Shown here: positions 33,823-41,870 of the stretch, one piece after another
How positions within the stretch are numbered: the first letter of the stretch is position 1
How the letters are laid out: each line of letters starts with the position of its first letter
Origin: a virus
Direction: 5' to 3' (one strand)
Length of the DNA: 58,460 nucleotides
Virus record (IMG/VR): IMGVR_UViG_3300034073_002726
Location: 1-58,460 of that record
Position numbers and translations under genes: made by a program
Notes under the pieces: generated by a model
Databases searched by the model: none
Told to the model about the DNA's origin: nothing
The model's input: the letters and a program-made list of their open reading frames with translations, nothing else

Positions 33823-35100
33823 TTATCTCCAGCTGCGTTTTCGGTTTTTGAATGCGGTCACGGAGTCGCTCACCGTGCTGGTCATCAGATCCACGGCTTG
33901 GCCCAGGTAGCGGAAAGCGTCGGCACCATGGCTGTACTCGTCGTGCAGCGGGGCGCCCGGCTCGTTCGTCTTTTGGTTGATGTCGCGCCGGTAGCGTTTC
34001 AGGCACTCCACCAGGCGCAGCGTCTTCTCTTGGTCGAAGTAGCATTTGGGGAACAACAGGCGCGCAGCCTTAATGCCTTCCTCAATGCTGGTCTGCGGCA
34101 GCACATGCACCGTGCGGCCCATGTCTTTGAGCAGCTCCTCGGTGCTTTTGCCGGTCTGAAAGTTGCGCGTGCGCCCGTCGTGGGGCAGAAAGTCCGTGCC
34201 CCAGCGGTACGGGTGCCTCTCCAGCTGGCCCACATACCAATCCAGCGTGCGGTTGCTGTCCTCGATGTAGCCGATCACCCGCACCTCGCGCGGCCCGCGC
34301 TGCGCCAGGATGATCGTCATGGCGTCGTTCCAGCCCAAGTCCCAGATGCTGTGCACAGGCAGCTCTGGGTCGTATGGAACCAGCGTCACGCGCTTGTCCG
34401 TGTAAAGCTGGTCAATCTCATGGCGGTAAATGGCGCCCTCGGCCACGCGGCGGGGCTTACCTTCCCAGATGTGGTCATAGCTCACTGGGTCCAGCGCCTG
34501 CGCCTTCACCCGCTCCTGCTCCAGCACCGCAGGGAACCACGGGTTGTCGCGCCAGTTAATCTCGCACGTCCAGGTGTCCGGGCTCGGCGCTGCAATGAAG
34601 CGCTGCCACGTCTCGTCCGTGTCCATGTCTGGGTTCAGCGTCAGCCAAATTTCCGACTCAGGTTTGCGGATGGTCGGAATCAGGGTGTCCCAGCTCTTTT
34701 TGCTCACGCCATGGGCTTCTTCCACCCACACAATGTCACAGCCTTCAAAGGACTTGATGGAGTCCACCGTGTGCGCCTGCAGGCCAGTGAACAAGAACAG
34801 TGAACCGTTGGCACCGCGGATTTCGTTGTCCAGGATCTCAAACTCGTCGGTCAAGTTCAGCGCCACCACCTGGTCTTTGAGCAGCCGGTGCACCGAATCG
34901 CGCATGGACTTCTGGACCTCACGGGCGCACAAGATGCGCAGCGGTCGGTCTGCAGCCATCAGCAGCAGCGCACGGGCCACGGCCCATGACTTGCCGCCAC
35001 CACGGCCGCCGTGCATCACCTTGTAGCGCTTGGGCTGGAAAAGAGGGCGCAACTTCGCCGGGAACTCGGCGCGGATGTCGATGAACGCCTCGGCAGTCAC
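33823..35100 (-). CDS. terL: Terminase large subunit
   Basis: The 425-residue product has the ATPase motifs of TerL: Walker A GGRGGGKS at residues 31-38, Walker B with catalytic Glu in DIVWVEEAH (about 121-129) and a coupling motif region LTLNPD. The C-terminal nuclease half carries SIWDLGWNDA and DEYSHGADAFRY, with the acidic residues expected. It starts at GTG 35100 overlapping the small subunit stop. The PBSX-like layout suggests headful packaging, but that needs phylogenetic placement. Confidence 0.95.
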   Translation of the reverse strand: MTAEAFIDIRAEFPAKLRPLFQPKRYKVMHGGRGGGKSWAVARALLLMAADRPLRILCAREVQKSMRDSVHRLLKDQVVALNLTDEFEILDNEIRGANGSLFLFTGLQAHTVDSIKSFEGCDIVWVEEAHGVSKKSWDTLIPTIRKPESEIWLTLNPDMDTDETWQRFIAAPSPDTWTCEINWRDNPWFPAVLEQERVKAQALDPVSYDHIWEGKPRRVAEGAIYRHEIDQLYTDKRVTLVPYDPELPVHSIWDLGWNDAMTIILAQRGPREVRVIGYIEDSNRTLDWYVGQLERHPYRWGTDFLPHDGRTRNFQTGKSTEELLKDMGRTVHVLPQTSIEEGIKAARLLFPKCYFDQEKTLRLVECLKRYRRDINQKTNEPGAPLHDEYSHGADAFRYLGQAVDLMTSTVSDSVTAFKNRKRSWR

Positions 35101-35741
35101 TTTGCAACCACGTCCACGAAGTCGAGAATCACACGCTTGCGCTGCGCGCCCGACTGACTCTTGTCGTCATCGCCCTCAATGCCATAGGCTTCACGTTCTA
35201 GGCCGATAAGCACTCGCATGGAGTCGCCCAGGTCTTTCATCGTCTTGACGCGGCTAGGAAGGCTGATGACTTTTTGGTAAATCTCAGCCAACTTGTCTTG
35301 CCCCTTATCGTCAGGGCTGCGCATCAACTCACCCAAGTCAGCCAACATGGCGGCAGCATCAGGCCCAGTCTGCAACTCCAATTCCGTAAGCAGATTGGCG
35401 GCAACACTTCTAGCGCGCGCAATGTCCTTGCGATGGCTAATGCGAACCGAAGCGATTTGCGTGGCGTTGTCTTCAATAACCTGACGCTCTGGAACTGCGG
35501 GCTGGGGCGTAACCTTCCCCGTAACCATGGCCTGCGTAACCATGGCATCCGCCTTGGCGCGGATCTTTGCGGCTAGATCCCGGTCAATCCCAGCCTTCTT
35601 GAAGTGATTGACGATGGCTGCATGCGAAACCGGGTCGCCTGTTTCCTCGGTGTACTGGGCGGCAAGTTGGCGTGGGCTGAGTATTCCGGCGCGCCAACCA
35701 GGCTCAATGCGGGCGTAGTCAACCTTTTTAGTGGCTGCCAT
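35097..35741 (-). CDS. terS: Terminase small subunit
   Basis: I place the start at ATG 35741 (MAATKKVDYARIEPGWRAG) with GAGG upstream; it overlaps the end of the GIY-YIG gene. The 214-residue product has an N-terminal helix-turn-helix segment (SPRQLAAQYTEETGDPVSHA) like DNA-recognition domains of TerS, then a helical oligomerisation part. It directly precedes TerL. It should bind the packaging site. Confidence 0.8.
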   Translation of the reverse strand: MAATKKVDYARIEPGWRAGILSPRQLAAQYTEETGDPVSHAAIVNHFKKAGIDRDLAAKIRAKADAMVTQAMVTGKVTPQPAVPERQVIEDNATQIASVRISHRKDIARARSVAANLLTELELQTGPDAAAMLADLGELMRSPDDKGQDKLAEIYQKVISLPSRVKTMKDLGDSMRVLIGLEREAYGIEGDDDKSQSGAQRKRVILDFVDVVAK

Positions 35742-36396
35742 ATTCCACCTCTTCCAGCCTGGCGACAATCTCCAAGCGCGCCACTGCACCATTCTCCAAA
35801 CCTGTGGCCCACGCTAGATCCTCATCGGGGATGGACTCCAGGATGGCTGGGCAGCTCGCAATAATGGAAAGCAGATAACGCCTGCACTCCTTGTCCACTT
35901 GTTTTAAATAGGCCTCAACCCGCGCCAAGTCATCTAGGGCCTTTTGCAGCGGGTCGATTGGCTCAAACATCCGCTCGAAGACTTGCACAGATGGGATGGC
36001 CAGATTGCACAGGACATCGTGGTGCCCGCGAATCAGGTACGCCTCGTACCCTTTGGCAAAGACGTCATCAGAGCATTGCAAGAAAAGCGTGTAGCGCAGT
36101 CGGGGGCCGATGTGGCGGATGTATTGCGACTTTTCCGACAGATCACCTTGCATGGCGATCTTTGCGTGGTCGGTGGCTCTGCGCCCAATACCCTTACCGA
36201 CATAAAAGACAGTTCCGTTATCCAGGCAAAGCCCGTATACGTAGTGCTCCCATTGGCTTGCATCGACTGCGGAAACAAATTCCTGCTCGGTCAGCAAATA
36301 CTTCGCAGCCAAGAACTCGCCTTGATCCCAAGTGCGCTTTGGTGGTGTGTCGAGATGCTGTACCGGTGCCGCACTCCAGCGCGACTGTGATGCCAT
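35728..36396 (-). CDS. GIY-YIG endonuclease beside the terminase
   Basis: The 222-residue product contains HYVYGLCLDNGTVFYVGKGIG (split here as YVYG at about 52-55 and FYVGKG at 64-69), with RRATDHA following. This is the GIY-YIG core with Tyr, Gly-Lys and Arg in place, most like the LEM-3/YVY..FYVGKG branch. The C-terminal half is helical and of unknown fold. It sits directly in front of the terminase genes, where HNH nucleases often assist packaging; homing or packaging roles are both possible. Confidence 0.8.
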   Translation of the reverse strand: MASQSRWSAAPVQHLDTPPKRTWDQGEFLAAKYLLTEQEFVSAVDASQWEHYVYGLCLDNGTVFYVGKGIGRRATDHAKIAMQGDLSEKSQYIRHIGPRLRYTLFLQCSDDVFAKGYEAYLIRGHHDVLCNLAIPSVQVFERMFEPIDPLQKALDDLARVEAYLKQVDKECRRYLLSIIASCPAILESIPDEDLAWATGLENGAVARLEIVARLEEVEYGSH

Positions 36397-36400
36397 GAGA

Positions 36401-36445
36401 AACCCCGTTGAATTGACTATCTGCCAATTGCAACGGGGTTTTCTT
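36401..36445. terminator. Hairpin before the terminase/GIY-YIG operon (possible bidirectional terminator)
   Basis: A 10-bp perfect stem (AACCCCGTTG / CAACGGGGTT) extended by AATTG/CAATT encloses a short loop. On the plus strand it is followed by TTTTCTTC; on the minus strand by TTTCTC. It separates the early small-gene block from the GIY-YIG/terminase block and overlaps the region of dispersed motif copy 5. Confidence 0.65.
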
Positions 36446-36456
36446 CGGAGTCAACG
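36446..36456 (-). promoter_or_regulatory. Dispersed phage motif copy 5
   Basis: CGGAGTCAACG core 50 bases upstream of the GIY-YIG gene. On the minus strand TTGACT is followed 17 bases later by GCAATT, which lies in the arm of the neighbouring hairpin. Confidence 0.5.
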
Positions 36457-36477
36457 CTTATGACTTCGCAAGCATGC

Positions 36478-36702
36478 CTACCTCCAAGGCGCGACTGGTA
36501 ACACTTTGCGCCAGTAAATCCGCTCATTCTTGGCCGCCTTCATTTGAGCGATTTCTGCGGCCTGCTCTGCGGTGTAGTGGGGCCAAGCTGGCTGGGACCA
36601 TTGCACGCCATCCCACCACCTCCATGCGTTGTGGATATTGGGGCGATATGCTGCGTTGTACCAGCCTGGGCAAGGCGGTGGGTTTCCATTCCAAAGGCTC
36701 AT
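36478..36702 (-). CDS. DUF2510-like small protein (74 aa)
   Basis: ATG 36702 has GGAGGTG upstream, which favours it over a longer frame into the previous gene. The product begins MSLWNGNPPPCPGWYNAAY and continues AWRWWDGVQWSQPAWPHY, matching the PGWY...RWWDG..W pattern of DUF2510-type modules, here without a membrane segment. Function unknown. It is the last gene of the early small-gene block. Confidence 0.65.
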   Translation of the reverse strand: MSLWNGNPPPCPGWYNAAYRPNIHNAWRWWDGVQWSQPAWPHYTAEQAAEIAQMKAAKNERIYWRKVLPVAPWR

Positions 36703-36703
36703 T

Positions 36704-36925
36704 TCACACCTCCACCCAGTATTTCGGCTGTTGCAAGCTCCCACAGCTCTTGACCTTGCCCAGCTGGCACAGCCGCTCGATGTGCCTGCGCGCTTTTGTC
36801 TTGCTGCTGCGGCACGCGGCCACGGTGTCGGGGTGGCGCTCGATGTCCCGGGCGGGTGCCGGGCCAATGGCGATGATGACCTGGCGGATGGTTTCGATGG
36901 CTCCCTGCAGGCGTGGTGTAGTCAA
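36704..36925 (-). CDS. Small winged-helix-like protein (73 aa)
   Basis: The best start is TTG 36925, overlapping the previous TGA (TTGA) with AAGGAG eight bases upstream. The product reads as a short helix-turn-helix/winged segment (GAIETIRQVIIAIGPAPARD, KTKARRHIERLCQLGKVKSC) ending in a beta wing. It is probably a DNA-binding accessory protein. The start codon is unusual and should be treated as provisional. Confidence 0.55.
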   Translation of the reverse strand: MTTPRLQGAIETIRQVIIAIGPAPARDIERHPDTVAACRSSKTKARRHIERLCQLGKVKSCGSLQQPKYWVEV

Positions 36926-37215
36926 GACAGTCGCTCCTTGAGGTTGACGAGGTACTCGGGGTTGCAGCGCCCCTGGCGCGTCATCTCCAGTCTTTTCACC
37001 TGGGTGCAGTCGGCGCACATCGGGAAGTCAAAATTGAAAGTGGCAGATCCGTCCTGGGCGATGCGGATCACAGTGGGCTCATTGCGCTGGTTCTGTGCTG
37101 CTGCTGCACTTTGCAGGTACTGCATCCAGCCGCTGCGGTTGAAAAAGCACGGCGGTGGCGGTGGCGCCAGGTCATCCACGGCGTCTTTGAGGTTGATGCG
37201 GCACTTTGTGGTCAC
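36922..37215 (-). CDS. Small phage protein with Cys pair (97 aa, unknown)
   Basis: GTG 37215 overlaps the previous stop (GTGA). The product has a proline run (LAPPPPPCFF), an Ala/Gln helical stretch and a CADCTQVKRLEMTRQG segment that may hold one pair of a zinc site. Compact early-gene context; no family recognised. Confidence 0.55.
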   Translation of the reverse strand: MTTKCRINLKDAVDDLAPPPPPCFFNRSGWMQYLQSAAAAQNQRNEPTVIRIAQDGSATFNFDFPMCADCTQVKRLEMTRQGRCNPEYLVNLKERLS

Positions 37216-37478
37216 TGGTAAGCCCTTTTCACGGTTTCGTTGATTGCCTGAATCTCATTGATGCGGCGCAGCTTCCAGCGCAGCCGGGTGCCATGCCAGC
37301 CATCAGGGCCACGGTGACAAGCGGGGCACAACGGCATGGATGCAAACCACAACCCCTGCTCGGGTTCGTGCACCTCACTGGGGCCTGGTTCGTCGCACAC
37401 TACGCACGGCAGGGCTGCCAATCGCTCGATGTGCCGGCGCTCTGCAGCGGTGGGAGTTGGTTTGTTTTTGCTACGCAT
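37212..37478 (-). CDS. HNH/zinc-finger nuclease-like protein (Ref-like)
   Basis: The 88-residue product has CVVCDEPGPSEVHEPEQG followed by MPLCPACHRGPDGWHGTR: two CxxC pairs and histidines arranged as in HNH-type nucleases, most like the P1 Ref/DUF968 group as I remember it. It overlaps the NinB-like gene by 8 bases. NinB neighbours of this kind act in phage recombination; the role here is inference. Confidence 0.65.
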   Translation of the reverse strand: MRSKNKPTPTAAERRHIERLAALPCVVCDEPGPSEVHEPEQGLWFASMPLCPACHRGPDGWHGTRLRWKLRRINEIQAINETVKRAYQ

Positions 37479-37962
37479 AGATCTCCCCCGTATCCGGGTC
37501 CATCTGCATGCCCTCCCACTGCTGGAACGTGGCCGGGAATGTCACCCCCAACTCTGTCGCGGCGAAGGCACTCACCCGGTCAATCAACTGGCTGTAGCCC
37601 TTTACGCCCAGGTCTTCGGTGCTCACACGCACGCGGCGGCGGATCTTCTTGCCCGTGATGGGGTTCTTGGTGGTGACGGTCTTGTGCCCCAGGTACTCGG
37701 CCCTGAAATACTCTTTCCACACAGCGATCGCGTGCTGCTCACCATTGGGCTTCGCCTGCTGCGCAATGGTTTTGAGCACCACCCCGTGGTAGTACCGGCG
37801 CTGGCGGTCCGTCTTGGCATCCTCATGCAAGCGCACCTCTACGTGCAGCCGGTGGCCAGCGGCCCACATGGATTTGCACCAGGGCGCGAGCACGTTCTTG
37901 AAGTGCTGGCCAGCCTGTACCGGCTCATTCCATGTGGCTTGCAAGGCGAGTTGGGCGCTCAT
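37471..37962 (-). CDS. ninB: NinB-like recombination protein
   Basis: The 163-residue product has the order expected of NinB: an N-terminal strand region, AAGHRLHVEVRLHEDAKTDRQR, then RRYYHGVVLKTIAQQA and RVRVSTEDLGVKGYSQLIDR. NinB (lambda Orf) binds single-stranded DNA and helps recombination with Bet-type pathways; a Bet-like gene is at 47210-48160. It overlaps the DUF1064 gene by four bases. Confidence 0.75.
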   Translation of the reverse strand: MSAQLALQATWNEPVQAGQHFKNVLAPWCKSMWAAGHRLHVEVRLHEDAKTDRQRRYYHGVVLKTIAQQAKPNGEQHAIAVWKEYFRAEYLGHKTVTTKNPITGKKIRRRVRVSTEDLGVKGYSQLIDRVSAFAATELGVTFPATFQQWEGMQMDPDTGEIYA

Positions 37963-38306
37963 TTCGTCACCCTCACGTCAATACCGTGCAGGGCTTTTGC
38001 CATGTGGCGCTTAGCAAGACTCAAGGGCGTTTCCATACCCTTCGTGTCCTCCCAGACAGTGACGCCCTGCTCTTGGTAGCAGAAGTCCACCACCAAGCGG
38101 ATTGCAGGCCGGGCGCGCGCTGCGCCCCAGAGCTTCACGCCTGGCACCAGCTCGATAGGCACTTGGCGGCGCAGGTTGGAAATCCTGCCCGCGCGCTCCA
38201 AAAGCTGCAGCTCACCGTAGCGGCGCGCTTCGGCCTTACTGTCAAACGTCAGCCCGGCAAACTGGGTCTTCTTGTTTCCGTACTTGCGGTGGACGCGCTC
38301 AGACAT
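37959..38306 (-). CDS. DUF1064 nuclease-like protein (PD-(D/E)XK)
   Basis: The 115-residue product starts KYGNKKTQFAGLTFDSKAEA and continues RRYGELQLLERAG, RLVVDFCYQEQGVTVWEDTK. This is the DUF1064 pattern, with an acidic residue in VDF and a E..K type end, as in PD-(D/E)XK nucleases. In phages such genes sit with NinB and may resolve junctions, like RusA. Its start overlaps the tiny gene at 38299-38424. Confidence 0.75.
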   Translation of the reverse strand: MSERVHRKYGNKKTQFAGLTFDSKAEARRYGELQLLERAGRISNLRRQVPIELVPGVKLWGAARARPAIRLVVDFCYQEQGVTVWEDTKGMETPLSLAKRHMAKALHGIDVRVTK

Positions 38307-38424
38307 GGCTCACCCAATCCAGATAGGCATCCTTCGGGGTGTAGCCCACGCCGATGCGCTTGTTTGGGATTCCGCGGATACCGCAGTGCCAGATTCCCAG
38401 GACTTTGCGGAAGTGGGGTTTCAT
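38299..38424 (-). CDS. Small protein (41 aa)
   Basis: ATG 38424 has GGAGG four bases upstream and overlaps the previous TGA. The product MKPHFRKVLGIWHCGIRGIP and IGVGYTPKDAYLDWVSHV looks like a genuine small fold with WHC and aromatic residues. Similar small proteins precede DUF1064-type genes in other phages as far as I recall. No known function. Confidence 0.6.
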   Translation of the reverse strand: MKPHFRKVLGIWHCGIRGIPNKRIGVGYTPKDAYLDWVSHV

Positions 38425-38663
38425 GCGCCCTCCTTCGTGCCTCGGGCGCGGATTGCCGCTTCGAGCTCTACGCTTCCACCGTGAAATGCCACAAGGTCTA
38501 TGCACTCCAATGCAAAGCGCTCCCGCTCCTTGGCTGCTACCAGGGCGGCGAAGCTGGCAAGCTCTTCGTCAATCTCGCCATAGACGTTCGTGGCTTTGAT
38601 GGCGTGCTCAGTTACCTCGAAGCCAGCCTCTTTCGCCATGGCGATGATTTCGTTTTGGTTCAC
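38421..38663 (-). CDS. Small helical early protein (80 aa)
   Basis: GTG 38663 has a G-rich ribosome site; a GTG at 38678 is an alternative. The product is helical and acidic (IIAMAKEAGFEVTEHAIKAT, SFAALVAAKERERFALECI). Proteins with this MAKEAGF..E and AAKERERFALEC pattern are common in phages of beta- and gamma-proteobacteria with no known role. Confidence 0.65.
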   Translation of the reverse strand: MNQNEIIAMAKEAGFEVTEHAIKATNVYGEIDEELASFAALVAAKERERFALECIDLVAFHGGSVELEAAIRARGTKEGA

Positions 38664-38667
38664 GCTG

Positions 38668-38883
38668 TCACCCCCCACTCTTTGGCCGTGCGGGTGAGGA
38701 TTGCTTGGCGAGCCATGTAACCCTGCCCTGCACGATTTCCGGCGCGGCCTGCGTGTGCTTTTTGCAGGTGTGCTGTGGAGGCATGAAAGTCCAGCGCGTG
38801 CCCAGGTTGCACAGGGCCATGCGATGGCGGGACATTTGCCCGGATGCTTTGGGGTTCCAGTGGGTGCAAGTGCTGCATGTCAT
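38668..38883 (-). CDS. Cysteine-rich small protein (71 aa)
   Basis: ATG 38883 overlaps the previous TGA and has AAGGTG upstream. The product opens MTCSTCTHWNPKASGQM and continues ALCNLGTRWTFMPPQHTCKK, giving four cysteines and a histidine that could bind zinc. Similar small Cys-rich proteins accompany replication genes in many phages. Confidence 0.6.
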   Translation of the reverse strand: MTCSTCTHWNPKASGQMSRHRMALCNLGTRWTFMPPQHTCKKHTQAAPEIVQGRVTWLAKQSSPARPKSGG

Positions 38884-39098
38884 GCCACCTTCCGTTCCTG
38901 GCGTTCGCGCAGCGTGGCGCGCACCCGGTCGGCTGCGTCATGGCAAGCCTCTGATGTGCCGAACACGATGGGCACGTAATCCATGCGACGGTCTTGCACG
39001 AGCGCTGTCGCGTTGGTCTGCAGCATTTCCTGAACTGTCTCGATGTGCATGGCGCACTGGCTCTGACTCCAGAGCAATACATGTGTTTGATCTGTCAT
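38880..39098 (-). CDS. Small early protein (72 aa, unknown)
   Basis: I choose ATG 39098 because AAGGA lies six bases upstream; the ATG at 39104 has no room for a spacer. The product (LLWSQSQCAMHIETVQEMLQ, DYVPIVFGTSEACHDAADRV) is mixed alpha/beta. No family recognised. It follows the helicase gene by about 10 bases. Confidence 0.6.
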   Translation of the reverse strand: MTDQTHVLLWSQSQCAMHIETVQEMLQTNATALVQDRRMDYVPIVFGTSEACHDAADRVRATLRERQERKVA

Positions 39099-39107
39099 GG
39101 TCATTCC

Positions 39108-40463
39108 TTAGAAGTTGGCGCCACGGCCAGTGGCTTCTGGTTTCTTGTGGACTGGTGTTGGCCCCATCCAGTCGCCCATCTGCTGGTACTTGCCGACGAA
39201 CTCCAGCGGGATCACTCCCTGCGGGCCGTTGCGGTGGGCGACGATCTCCATTTCGGAGTAGCCCTGGAACTCGGGCAGGCGCTTGCTCAGCGGGTGCGCC
39301 CAATCGGTGAACAGCACGGCGATCTGATCGGCTGCGGCTTCGATGGCGCCAGAGTCCCGAAGGTGGGTCATCGTTGGACGTCCGTAGTGCTCGTCAGCCT
39401 TGCGGCTCATCTGGCTGAGCAAGACCACAGCGATATCCAGATCCATGGCCATGGACTTGATCCCGTTCACGATCACGTCCAGCTCTCGATTCCGGTTCTC
39501 TTCACCTGCTCCGTTCATGAGCTGCAGAAAATCGATGAACAGCACATCAAGGCCATGGGCCCGGCGCACCTGAAGGGTTTTGCGCCGAATGTCCATCAGG
39601 GTCAGCGCACACTGGTCATCGTGAGTCAAGTGCAGCTCGCCCAACTTGCGCGCAGCTTCTGTGACGGCCGTCCACATTTCGGTGTCGGACGCCTTCGCGG
39701 CCAGAATGCGGGCCAGATCAAACGGGCCACTTGCAGCCGTATGGCGGTGCATGAGCTGGTTGATTGGCATTTCCTGGCTCAGAAACAGCACGTTGTATCG
39801 GCGTGCGATGTTGCGGGCCATGGTCAGAGATAGCGCCGTCTTGCCATGCTTCGGCCTGGCTCCCAAAACGAAAACCTCACCCTTGCGCAGACCGCCATTC
39901 AGGATGGAGTCAAGTCCACCAATACCGGTTGGAATGGCTGGGTTTTTGCCTTCGCTCATGTCCTGCAGCAGCTGCAGGTAGTCGGACAACGATTCGTGGA
40001 TGTGCTTTGGGTCGCGCTTGGCCTTCACTGTCGCCAGCTTGGCAAGCATCATTTGGGCCTTGTCGATCTGCTCGGCCGCCTTGCTTCCCGGCATCAGCGC
40101 CAAATCGGAAATCTCCGACCCTGCCTCCATCAACTGGCGCAGCCGGTAGGCATCCATCACAACGCTGGCGTGACGGCGAATGCTGGCGGCGCTGGGCACG
40201 TACTGCGCAATCTCGTTCAGCTCGATCAAGTCCACAGGACGACCGGTGTTCTTCAGCTCCGTGTACACCGACACAGCGTCAAACGGCTGACCCACCACAG
40301 CAAGGGACTGGATGGCGCGAAAAATAGCGGCGTGAGTCTCGTTGTGGAACGCCTCTGCAACCAGATCAGGAACGCGGTTGATCGCCTCGGGATCGAGCAT
40401 CAAGCCGCTCAGAATGCCCGCCTCAGACTCGGGGCTAGAGGGGAATTGGCGGTCTTCACGCAT
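39108..40463 (-). CDS. Replicative DNA helicase, DnaB family
   Basis: The 451-residue product has the DnaB N-terminal helical domain, a linker, and a RecA-type C-terminal domain: GIGGLDSILNGGLRKGEVFV, Walker A GARPKHGKT at 201-209, NVLFLSQEMPINQLMHR, and Walker B DVLFIDFLQLM near 306-316. RDSGAIEAAADQIAVL is the usual DnaB motif. It overlaps the initiator-like gene by eight bases, an O/P-like arrangement in which initiator loads helicase at the origin. Confidence 0.9.
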   Translation of the reverse strand: MREDRQFPSSPESEAGILSGLMLDPEAINRVPDLVAEAFHNETHAAIFRAIQSLAVVGQPFDAVSVYTELKNTGRPVDLIELNEIAQYVPSAASIRRHASVVMDAYRLRQLMEAGSEISDLALMPGSKAAEQIDKAQMMLAKLATVKAKRDPKHIHESLSDYLQLLQDMSEGKNPAIPTGIGGLDSILNGGLRKGEVFVLGARPKHGKTALSLTMARNIARRYNVLFLSQEMPINQLMHRHTAASGPFDLARILAAKASDTEMWTAVTEAARKLGELHLTHDDQCALTLMDIRRKTLQVRRAHGLDVLFIDFLQLMNGAGEENRNRELDVIVNGIKSMAMDLDIAVVLLSQMSRKADEHYGRPTMTHLRDSGAIEAAADQIAVLFTDWAHPLSKRLPEFQGYSEMEIVAHRNGPQGVIPLEFVGKYQQMGDWMGPTPVHKKPEATGRGANF

Positions 40464-41430
40464 TTGCGGCCTCCCGTTGTTCGTGGTGGTACTTGCCAGA
40501 CAGAACCTTCTCGAAGTTCGCCGCCGTCACCAGCCAGCCCAGGTCGCAGGACTGGAATTTGCCGTTGCGTCCAGACAGGAAATCGCTGTCCGCCACGTAC
40601 TCGAAGTACCGGGAAAACCACGCCCGGCCATCCTCGGCAGTGGTCGCCAGCCGCTCGCCTTTGCGCTCGCCGCGCTCATGCTTGGCGGTCATCACCCATC
40701 GCCACCGCGCCCGCAGCGCTTTCCCGTTGGCACCTTTGGCAAAAAGCGAACGTCGAACGGTTGGCAGAACGGGCAATGCAGCCTCGTAGCTGTCGATCAA
40801 GCTGTCGAACGGGCAAGGCGGAACGCCGTCTTCAGGCTCGTCTGGTTCCGTCTGCTGCGAAGAAGCGGACAAAGAAGCGTTAGCTTCTTCTTTATCCTGT
40901 TCCTGTTCCTGTTCCTGATTCGCCATAGGCTTTGGCGAAGGCTTTGGCGAAGGCTTTGGCGAAGGCTTTGCAGAGTCCTTTTTCTCGCTTGAAATTACCT
41001 CGTCAAAGGCTTCCACGTAAGAGTGGCCAATGTCTTCCAGGGCTTTGCGCATGCCTGCAATTGCCTCACGCTTGAGGTCACATTCGGGCAGCAAATCAAG
41101 CTCAACGCGCCAGCCGCGAACCACGTTGGGCGACTCTGGTTTGTTGTGCTGAATAGCCTTTGGCAACCATACCAACTTGGCTTTGAAATCGGCTTTCACC
41201 ATGCCTTGCTCAAAGACTTCCTGAAAGGCTTCGTCAAAGGCTTCCAACTCCCAATTCAGTTCCTCCGCCATCGCTGCACGGCCAGCGCGGAATAATCCTG
41301 GAATGGCGGTGGTATGTGGGCCTGTCAAAAGGAAGAACCACAATCCTTGCCCGGACGGAGGAATAGCCGACAAGGCGCGGAATTTCTCATCCGACCATGT
41401 GCGCACTTCGATTTTTCGGTATCTGCTCAT
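40456..41430 (-). CDS. Replication initiation protein (lambda O-like)
   Basis: The product from ATG 41430 (MSRYRKIEVRTWSDEKFRAL) has an N-terminal winged-helix region (residues 1-130) typical of phage replisome organisers. A Ser/Pro/Lys linker (SPKPSPKP) and Gln/Glu repeats lie near 165-190, followed by a C-terminal domain (ALRARWRWVMTAKHERGERK, AWFSRYFEYVADSDFLSG). This two-domain layout with the helicase next door fits a lambda O-like initiator. The repeat-bearing linker may also be the origin. Confidence 0.8.
   Translation of the reverse strand: MSRYRKIEVRTWSDEKFRALSAIPPSGQGLWFFLLTGPHTTAIPGLFRAGRAAMAEELNWELEAFDEAFQEVFEQGMVKADFKAKLVWLPKAIQHNKPESPNVVRGWRVELDLLPECDLKREAIAGMRKALEDIGHSYVEAFDEVISSEKKDSAKPSPKPSPKPSPKPMANQEQEQEQDKEEANASLSASSQQTEPDEPEDGVPPCPFDSLIDSYEAALPVLPTVRRSLFAKGANGKALRARWRWVMTAKHERGERKGERLATTAEDGRAWFSRYFEYVADSDFLSGRNGKFQSCDLGWLVTAANFEKVLSGKYHHEQREAANA
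40928..40971 (-). repeat. 12-bp tandem repeats inside the initiator gene (origin candidate)
   Basis: Three full GGCTTTGGCGAA units plus a partial one encode SPKP repeats. They are followed at 40899-40917 by a 6-bp repeat (CTGTTC). Lambda keeps its origin iterons inside gene O in the linker region, the same place. No protein need explains exact DNA repetition. Confidence 0.6.
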
Positions 41431-41517
41431 GCTCACCATTTCATGCACCCACAAAAATCACGCACGGCAGGCAGTGGGTGAGGCTGCTTTTCGGTAGCGA
41501 ACCTAGCCGGGTGAAAC

Positions 41518-41634
41518 TCATACGCCCAAGCGCTCCGCAATCGCCCGCATGGCCTCGGCGTACTGCTCAGACGTTGCGTTGGGATGCGCGGCAATCCAGG
41601 CGCGCTTGGCGGCTTCGTAGGCTTGCCAGTTCAT
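41518..41634 (-). CDS. Tiny early protein (38 aa)
   Basis: ATG 41634 overlaps the previous TGA (TGATG), so it is probably coupled. The product MNWQAYEAAKRAWIAAHPNA and TSEQYAEAMRAIAERLGV is a clean amphipathic helical pair. Very similar short proteins occur beside phage replication genes in Burkholderiales as far as I recall. Function unknown. Confidence 0.6.
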   Translation of the reverse strand: MNWQAYEAAKRAWIAAHPNATSEQYAEAMRAIAERLGV

Positions 41635-41870
41635 CAGCGCACCCCGCCCACAAGTCGCGCCAGCTTGGCCTCGTTGGCCAGCCTCTGCTCGCGGTTCTCG
41701 ATGGTGATTCCGCTCGTGCGGCGCTCCAGGCTCACCGTCTGGCGGCCATTGCTGTCCAGCAGCAGGTGCACATTGCCGACCTTGGGGGCTTTGCTGTGGT
41801 TGGTCTTGCGCGGTGCCTTGGAGGGCGCGGTGTCTTGCCCGCGTGGGCGGGCCATCTGGAAAGCATTCAT
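41634..41870 (-). CDS. Small basic early protein (78 aa)
   Basis: The product has a basic N-terminus (ARPRGQDTAPSKAPRKTNHS) and a beta-rich then helical C-terminal part (VHLLLDSNGRQTVSLERRTS, EQRLANEAKLARLVGGVR). The start overlaps the previous stop. No family recognised. Confidence 0.6.
   Translation of the reverse strand: MNAFQMARPRGQDTAPSKAPRKTNHSKAPKVGNVHLLLDSNGRQTVSLERRTSGITIENREQRLANEAKLARLVGGVR

Noticed and set aside
41441-41519. 26-codon frame overlapping the end of the 38-residue gene
   Set aside because: The product has no clear fold and the frame exists mainly because of an ATGA overlap; the ribosome site is poor.
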